Shown in pieces: positions 55,018 through 64,000 of a stretch of DNA of 64,000 bases. The notes under the pieces were generated by a model. The model ran no database searches, was not told the origin of the DNA, and worked only from the letters and a program-made list of their open reading frames with translations. Location of the stretch: the NCBI GenBank assembly GCA_047967505.1, contig CM106538.1; one strand, 5' to 3'. The position numbers were made by a program, and so were the translations under genes. The stretch comes from Dipteris shenzhenensis (taxonomy: Eukaryota; Polypodiophyta; Polypodiopsida; Gleicheniales). Position 1 is the stretch's first letter. Each line of letters starts with the position of its first letter.

Positions 55018-56930
55018 ATGAATGAAGATGTTATTCTAAAAGCAATGCGATCTACATGCTGTAAGCATAGATGTATGCGATCCATTAACTTACATGACAT
55101 CAAGGGCTGTAGAGAACATGTGTGGAAAAGGAAAGGGAGTAGAAGAAATGAATACCTACTCACGAGACTATCTTTCTTTCTTGTAAACAATAAGAGAAGG
55201 TGAAGTTCAGGACAACAGATAAGGCCTTTTATAAATGGAAAAAGTATTTGCAATAATGCATATCGCATTATTACAGGATTATCACATGGCACATATTGGA
55301 ATTTGGCCTAATAAAGCAAAGTATGGAGTTAAATTTAACATCCATGGAAACATAGGAAGGCCCAAAACAAGAGCCTCAATGATTTTGAAAGATTACATTC
55401 ATGAAAATGCTTTACTGCAACCCCATCTATTAGAAATGCATCTTCCAACAGGTTTGACTAAAAAAGAAGTATTTAACTCTATTGGAGAAACATAGAGGCA
55501 ATGAGGGCATGCACCGACATCTTTTCATACTTTGTATACTCTTTGGAAAAAAAGCTTTGGACATGTTAAAATCCCAAAGAGTCAAAAAATGTCAAAGTGC
55601 AACGACTGTGATGATCTAAAGCGAGCACTTGAGAGTGCAACATCTTTAGAACAAAAAGAAGCTTACAAAGAAAAGAGAGAATTTCATCATGGACTTGTTC
55701 GACATTCTAATAAAATACGCATTTTGGAAGGAGCAAGCTATTTCTCACCCAAATGAGTACATGTGCGTTATTGTAGATGGTATGGATCAAAATACAATAA
55801 TATTACCTCGATTCGTTAACACTCCACCTAAGCTACAAGGAAAATGCTTTTTAAAGACACATCTATGTGGAGTGTTAGTGCATGGATTTAAGTTTTTTGC
55901 AGACATATGGATTGATTCCTTGCATCTACACGATAGCAATCAAGTTGTAACATCCGTTATGAAGGCAATTCACAATGTACATGCAGAAAAAGGTTGCCTA
56001 CCAGTAACTTTGAGAGTACAAGCAGTCAATTGCGGATGAGAGAATAAGAATGTACTCTTCTTTGCATTTTGCTCAATGCTAATCGCTCATAGAATCTTCA
56101 ATGAGATTGAAGTTGGGTTTTTGTTGGTTGGGCACACACATGAGGATATCGATCAGGTATTTAGCATGGTTTCAAGAGAACTAAAACATAAGGACATGGA
56201 GACGGTGGATGACTTGATAAGAAAATGTGGGTGGCAAGTTGGTGGCCATAAGGAAGGAATGGTATGCTCAATGGTTGAGAGGATGTATGATTAGAAGGGT
56301 TTTATTCTACCTTTCATACAAAAAGGTAGTGATGCCGTGATAGGTCATAGCGCTCCACACTATTTTCACTTTTTCTTAAAGGATGAAAAACCAGTGATGC
56401 AGTGGCAACACTATTCTCTTGATACAAAATGGGAACTTGAAGAACCTTACTCTCTCTTAACTTCAATCCCGAGCAAAGAAATGCATCCAACATGGGCTCC
56501 TATAAAAGAATTCAGCGAGAAATCCAAAGGTGAAATAGAAGGCTTAAAAGCTTTTATTACACACCAAGAGGAAATGCTCCAGAGATTTCCTGATTGGAAG
56601 CCCTCTTGGAAGGAACACACTACTGTTGTAATTAGCAAGAGCTACCAATTGATAAAGGACCTTGCAAAAATGCGAGAAGATGATATTAAGGCAGAATGGC
56701 CTTTATTTTGGCTAAATGTTGGTAATGACTTGCGCCCAGCATGTGGTCTCTTTGAAAATGAGTTTGAATCGCTACTCCCATGTCCATATTATGGACCCAA
56801 TAAGAGAGAGTTCATGCCACAAATAGACATAGTCGTCCATTGTTTTGTTGTAGTTCGACCAGTGGATACTGAACATGAAAACGTGAAGTTTGGGTTTGCG
56901 AAAGTAGTTGACATGAGCATGGATGACTAG
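55018..56930 (+). pseudogene. DUF7869-like protein relic, possible DDE-type nuclease
   Basis: From 55018 the frame gives CCKHRCMRSINLHDIKGCRE, then after a shift GKSICNNAY-type sequence, and MYTLWKKSFGHVKIPKSQKM with KCNDCDDLKRALE (55532-55756). From 55689 one frame runs to 56930 with only two stops (56037, 56292): YMCVIVDGMDQNTIILPRFV, then LRVQAVNCG-stop-ENKN, then FLLVGHTHEDIDQVFSMVSR. The family as I recall it has QLDN(C)...ENKN at the second block; here the Asp codon reads GTC (Val). The DGMDQ, DN..ENKN and GHTHEDID blocks have the spacing of an RNase H-fold catalytic triad, which is my inference. The C-terminal 197 residues (56337-56930) are intact. Confidence 0.65.
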
Positions 56931-59109
56931 GGGAGAGCTACAACATTTACAGCGGTATGGTATGAGCCAAGGGGTAGGAAGGAGAACTAGGATAACAATA
57001 CATTGTATAGTAGTTGTCTGAAAAAGGAATGGGTCCGAAACCATGATGCAATTTCAAGACTTTCCACAGAGATAGTCATAGTATCTTGGAAATCAAGGTC
57101 AAAGAAAACAAAGAAGCACATGGGGTATGATGTAGAAAACAAAATAAAATTACCGCAACCAATTATTTTGCACATTATAGAGTTCATAAAGATGCTCGCC
57201 CATAAGGAAGTAGAAGGAGATAGCACAAATGAAGAATGCCCATGATAACACCATTCAAATATCGAGAAAGAGTGAAGGTGGTGGTGGTGGTTAGATGAGA
57301 GTGAATGAAGATGGCACCCAAGTGACAAGTGACCAGAAAGGACATTTGAACAAGCAAATGTTTGGATCGCTCATTTTTGTGATGATAGAAAAGGACATTC
57401 AAAGAAGCAAATGTTTGGATCGCCCATTTGTACTTAACTCACTGTAAAGAAAAAAATAAATTATTGAAAAGACCATGGCAAATCCTTTGTACAAAGACTC
57501 ATCCAGAGCAATATTTCTTGTAAACTTATGATAATGTAAAATTGCAAGCATAGCTATTGCTATTTTTTGGAGTACAAAAGAGGCTTCCATCATGTCTCAT
57601 GTCTATATAAACCTTTTACTTTCTTGAATATTCAAGAGTGCTATAGTTTTCTGCATTGAAAGTAAAAAGAGTCTTACAGGTCTCTCGTGTATACATTTTT
57701 TAAATTTTGCATGGTCTTTCATGGATTTAAACTAATAACTCGGATTTTTAAATTTAAGAATACAATTCTTAAAAATAAGAAATACAAATTTAGGATTTAA
57801 TAGTAGTTTTTGCATTATTAGTGCAACATTGTAGAGAGATATTTTGAAATATATTATGTGGAAATGACAGTGCCAGAAAGTAAACTTTTCATTTGGGAAG
57901 GATTTTAAGGAATAGTCCAAAATTAGATATATGAGTCCAAAATTAATGAAATAAGTGTTTTGACTATACTAATGTAGATGGAATGGCCTCATGCTGAAGG
58001 CTTACCTCGAGCTTACTTGCAAATGCACATGATCGAAAAGTGGCATTTGACCAATGCGAGCATGATGAATCAGTTTCCATTTTCTTAAGATCTATGAGGC
58101 TTGAACTAGTATTATATACTAGTACATACCATTTGGTAGCAAAGATCAAAGTAGTCACACTTTCTACTCATGGATTTAGTATAGAGTCGTGACTAGAATA
58201 TCATCACTATGATTTGAATGTGAATAGCTCTATCATTGCTGGAGACTTCTGGTGTCCTATGATATAGGCTCAATCATATTCTTTCAAGAGTGTCTACACA
58301 CGAGAACACTAAGATGCTTCACTATGGGAAGCTATTGAATGTGGAAACAAGGAATACCGATTTGTGAGCATCCATAAACTTGAGCATGTGTTCAATGCTA
58401 AGAAAGTCAAGCTGCCTCTATGGGGCTTATGCTTTGTGCTACCTTTGTGGGACTTATATCCAACTTGCTCAATCTATAATACTCAATCTTCATTACTCCC
58501 TCCCAAAACAAACTATTAAATTGTAAATCATAATCCAACTTGTATGGATGTGCAAGGGTCTCCAATAAATGTGTGATAATGTCAGCACATGTGTATTGAC
58601 CCTTATATGTGTGAACTTTTGAGTATTTCTAGTTTTGAATTCAAGATTGAATATATAGGTTTACACAAAACAAATTCTAGAGATTGCTTAATGATGTGGA
58701 TAAAAGAAAGGGATTTCTAAAACCTGAGCTTAGGGGTTTTTATGGCTAACAAGGCTAGTGCTATTTAGATTGCAGTGCGCACTGTGTATTTTGTAGGTGC
58801 AAAGAAAGAGGTGCTTGAGGGTGCTTGATAAAGAAAGGACTTGTCTTTTGATTGGAAACAAATCATGGTGTGTCATTCTCACAAATGTATTCGTCCATTT
58901 TCTTAGGAAGAACATAAATCACTATGTAGAAAATGGAGAAAAACTTCATTCGAAATTGCTACCCAAGATTGCAAAAATGAGATTAGGAAATTCTGCATGT
59001 AGGCCATGCAATGCAATGCGAGATTTAGGCAGCATAAACATGGTTGTCTTGGTCAGATGCAAGAGATTTTTGTTGGTATTCTTGGTTTGTTTGACAAGAT
59101 GCATTTGGT
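56931..59109. other. unassigned, AT-rich
   Basis: A duplicated phrase gcaaatgtttggatcgc occurs at 57355 and 57406. Frames at 57003-57245 and 58797-59138 show no known domain. Terminal inverted repeats of the preceding element were not recognised. Confidence 0.35.
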
Positions 59110-59265
59110 GTGTTCATCCATACCACAAATCTTTTTGAGGCTAAGCACACAATGAGAGCTAGTGTGTTTATCCCTACCACGAATCCTTTTGAGGCTAAGC
59201 ACACAAGCATGACAGCTAGTGTGGGATATAAAGACCAAAACTCTTTGTTTGAGGCTACAAGTGTG
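59110..59265. repeat. three-copy tandem repeat, about 54-60 bp
   Basis: gaggctaagcacaca recurs at 59137, 59191 and, as gaggctacaag, at 59251. Translated on the plus strand it gives VFIPTTNPFEAKHT-like units, but the frame is short and uncertain. Confidence 0.8.
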
Positions 59266-60144
59266 GATATTTCCATGGTAGTCCTTTGGATGTGAAATAT
59301 CATGCATATCTGAAAGGAACTAGCACCTAGGGGGGTTCACCTCATAGAAGGTTGGTGTACCATGTGCATTTGAAAGGAGGGTTTTTAAAATTCGATTCCA
59401 CATAAAAATTTAACACGATTATGATAAAAAGAGCAGTTTTTTAATTCTAGTCTAGAAAAAAATGGCACTCTGTGCATCGAGATGAAGGAGCACCTAAGGT
59501 AGGCATGGGCTTAGTAAGAGCACATGAAGGAGAACCTAAAGAAGTACAGCAAAGAGGCGAGCCAAGGTGGAGAACACGGGAGCGCTAGACCAAGAGAAGC
59601 ATGGCTTGGAGAGAGTTGGAGAGGTGTTGTTAGAGAGGTGCAATGGAGATGCATCATTGGATAGCCGTCACATAGAAGATGCTCCCTGAGAAGTGTGGGT
59701 CGGAGAAGATGTAGCACAGTGAAGAAGATGTTGCAAGGGAGGAGTGTAGGTAGAGGCAATGAAGTTGATACAATGGAGGGTAGCATGACTTGAAGGTGCA
59801 ACCAAGACAAGGATTTGGGGATGCTTGGCAATGTGCGGGAGGAGGTATGGCGAGCAAATGGAAGCACAAAGAAGATGGTAAGGAGGGTGGGGTTTTGAAT
59901 AAGAAAGATAGAAATCAAGTATCCTTAAGTGAGACAAAAAGCATGCAAAAACCTATGTCCTAAAGAAAAAATCGAGTGTGAAAATACTTTATTTTTCACT
60001 TTTGCATCAAGCTAACCTCCAACTTGATATTTTTTAAATGCAAAAGTAAAAAATAAAGTGCTTTTGCAACCAAGTTTTGCATAAGCACATCCCCTTGGCC
60101 CCCTTGAGGCCATCCCCTTGGCACACTTGATGTATGAGAATCAA
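59266..60144. other. unassigned
   Basis: 59500-59900 is purine-rich on the plus strand, so long minus-strand Ser/Pro/Leu frames there are compositional. No gene recognised. Confidence 0.4.
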
Positions 60145-60302
60145 TTAATTTGATGTTCAACATCAAGTTGAGCCTTTAATTCAATGTTGGACATCAAGTT
60201 GAGCCTTCAAGTCAACATTGGGGACATCAACTTCAAGGTTCAACTTGATGTTTAACCTTAAAATGAAGCTTTAACATGATGTTGGACATCAAATTCAAGG
60301 GG
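60145..60302. repeat. degenerate 30-35 bp repeat (acatcaagttgagcctt)
   Basis: The word 'acatcaagttgagcctt' and variants occur about five times in direct and partly inverted forms (tcaacttgatgtt is its reverse complement at about 60239). Confidence 0.7.
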
Positions 60303-60374
60303 TGTGGACCAACCAAACAAACAACAAATTACAAATTTGTCTTACCATCATGGCCCCCTAGATTGTGCCACTAG

Positions 60375-60470
60375 GGGCGATGCTCCCAGACCCCCTTGGG
60401 GGATTCCGATCCCTGTACCCCCTGTTCTCGGGGGGCTTCCACCCCTCGATACCCCTACTATTAGGGGGGG
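60375..60470. repeat. cluster of three G/C-rich hairpins
   Basis: cccccttggggg at 60391-60402, ccccc-tgttctc-ggggg at 60418-60434, and ccccta-ctat-tagggg at 60452-60467 follow one another within about 80 bp. I recall similar 'GACCCCCTTGGGGGATTCC' blocks dispersed in other plant genomes, but cannot name the family. Confidence 0.75.
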
Positions 60471-62089
60471 CCTACTGCACCCCAAACCCTTGCTCATGCT
60501 TAACACCTATTACATCAACCATAATCATGGAAGCTATGGGTTGGTTTTGGTGGTGAGGTAGGAAGCCAGAGTGCTTGACAACAGTTGCATTTTGGTGTGG
60601 CTTCCAGAGCTTTAGTCTAGGTTCGTACCTAGGCTTAGGCATTAATGAGAGGTGCAAAGGGGAGCCTAGAGGGCTTAATTAGCTATGAAAGGGCTTCAGC
60701 TACTGTAAGGTCCCTTTGGGACACATGGCACCAAGCTTTGGGTTCAGCGAAGATTTCTAGAGAGAGAGCTCATCTTAGGAAAATGTATTTTTACTCCAAC
60801 AAGATGGTGACGATTTGCTTGAATGTTTTCATGATGGAAGAATTGTATAAGATTTATGAGTCTAGAATTGATTTCTTCTTCTAGAAGGAGAGATAATAGC
60901 TACAGAATGAATTGCTCAAGCATGCAACATATAATGCCATAGCCCTCTTGTAGTTCAACTTTTAACTTGAAAAGATAATCATTGAAGTTCCCAGAGTGGA
61001 CAATGTCTACAACCACAACAACATTTTCGAGAACTAGAAATCATGAGTAGCAAGTTGGTTTTTGTCCTATTTATCTCCATAGCCATCGATGAGATATTGG
61101 CTCCCAGGAACGTTTGGTAGGCTCCTTGATGTCATGACCTTGAGTGTAGCAAATCCCCCAAAATGTGAATACACAGAACATAGAAAGATCATGAAGTGAA
61201 AGATCTAAGAATTTTGCACAAAACCTCCTATGAAGTGGCCTCTATAGTTGTTAGCCTCTGCAAAGAGAGCATGTAAATTTCTTTCACTATGGGGGTCATT
61301 GATAGTTAGATTGCACTCAAGAAGAACCCAAGAGGAAGTTCTAGTGCAAAATCCACATGCTCATGCAATTGATTTAGTACACATTGAGAAGGAGGGAAAT
61401 CTATGGAAGCATGCCTAAAAGAAAGTCATCGTGACCAATCGATCAAGGTAATTAAGGCTTGAGTATGTAGATGGGACTAGATTCATAGAATGGGTACCAA
61501 CTCCTATCCACAAAAAATGAAGAGTAATTGTGTTAATCTGAAATGGCCTTTTGGTGAAGTTCATTAGGTGACAAGCTATTTAATTTCAAGGATGTGTAGA
61601 GAATTTGGGATCGGTGCAAGCACTTAACCACAATCAACACAATTATTTTGGATGATTCTTTATACAAGGTTTAGTTAAAAGTATTGAGTACAAGGTTAAT
61701 ACTTCCAAAGTTTGAGTTGTAGGATTCTTTTGAAAGGTTATTTAAAACCATTCGGTACAAGGTTAATACTTCAAAAATTTGAGCTATAGGATTTTGAAGA
61801 AATGTATTCCTATTTGACATAGCATATGTATGGCTTCGATTGGAGGGTCACCCAGCATATACAACCTAGTTTGAGCACAGCCTATTCAAAGATTTGCATT
61901 GTTTGAAGAAAGAGAACTACCTTAGTGATGATCAATAGGTGCTTTTAATTGGATGAACTCACAAGTGTGTTAATTAGTTGAAAAGGGAGAAGGGAAGGGG
62001 TGGAAAGGCAAAGAGAGGGGTAAAGAGGAGAGTAAAGATGTCACTCTATTTATGAGACCCCTCCCCTCTCACAGACAAAGCGATAGTTG
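60471..62089. other. unassigned, with a 66 bp direct duplication
   Basis: tacaaggttaatacttc(c)aaa occurs at about 61690 and 61758, each followed by a tttgag(t/c)t(g/a)taggatt block. Plus-strand 60645-60884 is the longest frame and has no known motif. Most of the region looks like decayed repeat DNA. Confidence 0.35.
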
Positions 62090-62230
62090 ATGTAGTCTAA
62101 CGTAACCTAAACTAGTCTAACCTACCCTAGCCACTGTAGTCTAAGGCTAAGCCTACCACATCTAACCCAACCTTAACTAATGTAAACTAACCTAATTTAA
62201 CTCAACCTACTTTATTTTAATGTAGGTTAA
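62090..62230. repeat. CTAAC/CCTAA-rich low-complexity tract
   Basis: Variants of ctaacctaa recur for about 140 bp (e.g. aacctaaactagtctaacct). The tract is too irregular for a clear period; it resembles a strongly eroded telomere-like or simple repeat. Confidence 0.6.
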
Positions 62231-62551
62231 GCTAACGACATGGCAAGAGCAAGGTGGAGGCATCAACAGGAGTGCCATTATGAGGGTGAACAATGACGTG
62301 AGGAGAGGGGGAAGCTGAGAGTGAGAGTGAGGGAGGGAGAGGGAGATGTTGAGAGAGGGGTTGATGAAGAAGAGTGGATGGCAAGGTCAGAGAGGGGAGG
62401 CTAAATGGACTGATGAGGGAGGGAGAGGGGGTCAAGCAACTAACAACATGATGGTAAGGGAGGGAGAGGGATAGGAATATGGTGGATCTAAGCGGCTGAG
62501 AGAGAGGAAGAGAGGGGGTTGAGGAAAGGGGGAAGGGGAGGGCATAGAAAC

Positions 62552-62552
<1 letters not shown>
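62231..62552. other. purine-rich stretch
   Basis: gaggg/gagagg-type DNA leading into the (GA)n tract. Overlapping frames are compositional artefacts. Confidence 0.5.
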
Positions 62553-62591
<39 letters not shown>

Positions 62592-62615
62592 GAGAGAGAG
62601 AGGGGGGGGGGGGGG
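62553..62615. repeat. (GA)n microsatellite followed by poly-G
   Basis: About 50 bp of ga dinucleotides with one gtga interruption, then a run of about 14 G. Confidence 0.95.
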
Positions 62616-63581
62616 CAGCACAAGGAGATGGCAACACACTTTCGCTTAAGGCTGCTCTTTTGTGCCCAAATTTGCATGAGTAAGCATATGAAGGTGGGCA
62701 GCTCATATTTTCGAGCTAATGAGCACCTTCAAAAATCTGAACTTGCCGCTTAGCCCCTTCCACCAAACTAAGTGAACAAACAAAAATGAATTCCTAACAT
62801 ATTCATATCTTTTCAAAGAACTCAGTACATTTCTATGTTGTCTTCAAAGTCTTTCGCATTAATCTTGTCAACAAATCATGTTCTTAACAATAATGATTAA
62901 ACAGCAATACACACTTTTGAAAGAGCATAATTGATGGCAACGTATCATTGAGAAGATGATCACCTGTTCACATGATATAATAGCTGTCTGTGAAGTTTTG
63001 AACAGAAATTGACATCTCTGCATACCAAAAGAACTTTGATATTGCTCCTCTAGTGCTTGCCGATTTCTTCCATAGGGCGTTAGAGAGCCTAAGGATGGTT
63101 GTAATAAAGGCACCGATCAATGCAGCTACAGAAATTGTATTCGATACTCCATTCTTGATGACATGTTTTTGGAGCACGAAAAGACTCTTCCAGAGATCTG
63201 TGAGGACGCACCGAGGCAAGTACCAGCTACGATGAATTTTTTTCATACCTTTCCTACTTAAAGCTACAATTGGACCAATAGATAGATGTAGCATTGACGT
63301 ATTGAACTTTTAAACCTCCCTCTGCTTAAAAGAGACTATCGCTCAAAATTTACGCTGAAAATTGTTCCAAAGGATCCATGACATTGAGACAATGAGATTC
63401 AGGCATAGTTGTAAAGAAGATTCAACACATTATAAGAGGAGAAGCAGAAAGTAGAATTGCATGAACTACACTAGTTTCAGAAGAAGCAGTCTTGCAATTT
63501 TGAGTTACATTATCAAAATTGAGATCTACCTTGCACTTAAAGAACTCCGTTTCATTGGACATGAACCCCATCGGGCATTCC
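62616..63581. other. 3' flank of the BTB/BACK gene
   Basis: No clear gene. A minus-strand frame (63294-62968) has a hydrophobic stretch (TISVAALIGAFITTILRL) but no recognised domain. It lies 290 bp past the BTB/BACK stop codon and may be 3' UTR or intron sequence. Confidence 0.4.
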
Positions 63582-64000
63582 TCAACGTATTCTTTCCTGA
63601 ATAATTTTCAAAAGTTCAGAAGGGAAATCCTTTCGTAAGTGTTCGATCAAACAGTCGCTCTCCATCACCGATGCAAGATTTATAGACACAAATCTCAAAC
63701 AGGCGGCTTTTAACTGTGACGAATGATGCTGATCTGCTAAGGTAAGAGTGATGACAACATTGTCGACACTTAATTGTTCGCATAACTTCGATTCACAGAG
63801 CAGCTTCAGCCGCTCCAAACCGTATCGATCTGCTGCAGCTAACAAATGCTGAGCCAATATTGATGAATCTGAAAACGGTGATTCTGACAATCCACTATCA
63901 TCGTTCGGATAAGCATCCCTGTATATATAATGCAGCATTGCCTTGAAAACAGGTGCTGCTATGTCTACGACCGGAATGATCTTCGACGACTCGCTCTCTG
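63582..64000 (-). CDS. BTB/BACK protein (BPM/MATH-BTB-like), C-terminal part; continues past the window edge
   Basis: BPM proteins are substrate adaptors of CUL3 ubiquitin ligases; the BTB domain binds CUL3 and the MATH domain binds substrates. From the right edge the minus strand reads SKIIPVVDIAAPVFKAMLHY, then IYRDAYPND, the second half of a BTB domain (family: VFKALLHFIYxD). Next comes LAQHLLAAADRYGLERLKLL with CESKLCEQLSVDNVV, the hallmark BTB-BACK junction of plant MATH-BTB proteins, and LADQHHSSQLKAACLRFV. The frame ends with a stop at 63582 after IIQERIR. The N-terminal MATH domain would lie beyond 64000. No stop or frameshift interrupts the visible part, so it looks functional. Confidence 0.9.
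   Translation of the reverse strand, partial: ESESSKIIPVVDIAAPVFKAMLHYIYRDAYPNDDSGLSESPFSDSSILAQHLLAAADRYGLERLKLLCESKLCEQLSVDNVVITLTLADQHHSSQLKAACLRFVSINLASVMESDCLIEHLRKDFPSELLKIIQERIR

Noticed and set aside
62232-62706. Ser/Leu/Pro-rich minus-strand frames
   Set aside because: Purine-rich and (GA)n DNA read on the complementary strand; no domain and no codon-level support.
62868-63294. Separate membrane-protein gene downstream of the BTB/BACK gene
   Set aside because: One hydrophobic stretch in a short frame, no domain or splice support; more likely 3' flank of the BTB/BACK gene.

Overview
The window looks like nuclear DNA from a land plant. It is repeat-dominated, and two host-type genes have plant families as their best match: a three-exon CASP-like membrane protein and the C-terminal part of a BTB/BACK protein resembling the BPM (MATH-BTB) group. 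Degenerate TTTAGGG/TTAGGG tracts, GT-AG introns, tRNA-iMet primer sites for copia elements and many decayed retrotransposons fit. A seed-free lineage (fern, lycophyte or bryophyte) is my guess from the transposon families present; it is an inference only. No rRNA or tRNA gene, CRISPR array or bacterial operon was seen.

Layout. 0-5.7 kb is a stack of broken retrotransposons: a Ty3/gypsy integrase relic, a Ty1/copia RT scrap, and a Ty3/gypsy chromovirus split between RT and integrase by a 5'-truncated LINE. 5.7-9.6 kb is mostly non-coding but holds one clean exon resembling the membrane-anchor part of PTH2-type peptidyl-tRNA hydrolases. 9.65-17.5 kb is a gag-protease LTR element (minus strand) with no visible RT or integrase. 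18.4-23.7 kb holds a direct duplication; its second copy is interrupted by a complete 4,077 bp copia-type gag-only element (19347-23423) with 1 kb LTRs, PBS, PPT and a perfect 5 bp target-site duplication. 25.2-27.9 kb is a decayed RNase H-fold-like transposase. 28.6-30.4 kb holds more retroelement or unknown coding debris. 32.37-33.31 kb is the intact CASP-like gene. 35.8-43.0 kb is a large Helitron-class element (minus) with an intron-containing RPA-like gene, a Rep/helicase and an endonuclease (EEP) domain. 44.5-44.9 kb holds two exons of an unrecognised gene.

47.2-49.75 kb is the strangest part. About eleven copies of a 16 bp palindrome sit directly upstream of a TATA box and a short first exon with a consensus splice donor. 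These are followed by a 1.6 kb AT-rich array whose monomers alternate between two types (about 104 and 110 bp). 50.85-52.07 kb is a decayed RING-finger-like coding relic whose stops are all TAG or TGA. 52.58-53.45 kb is a 189 bp satellite running into degenerate telomere-like DNA. 53.5-56.9 kb is a decayed gene with a domain I match to the uncharacterised DUF7869 family; its conserved blocks look like a DDE-type nuclease. The last 7 kb is low-complexity and intergenic until the BTB/BACK gene at the right edge.

The genes do not form a pathway. The window is best read as two or three host genes separated by nested mobile elements. All family names come from reading motifs by eye; no database search was possible.
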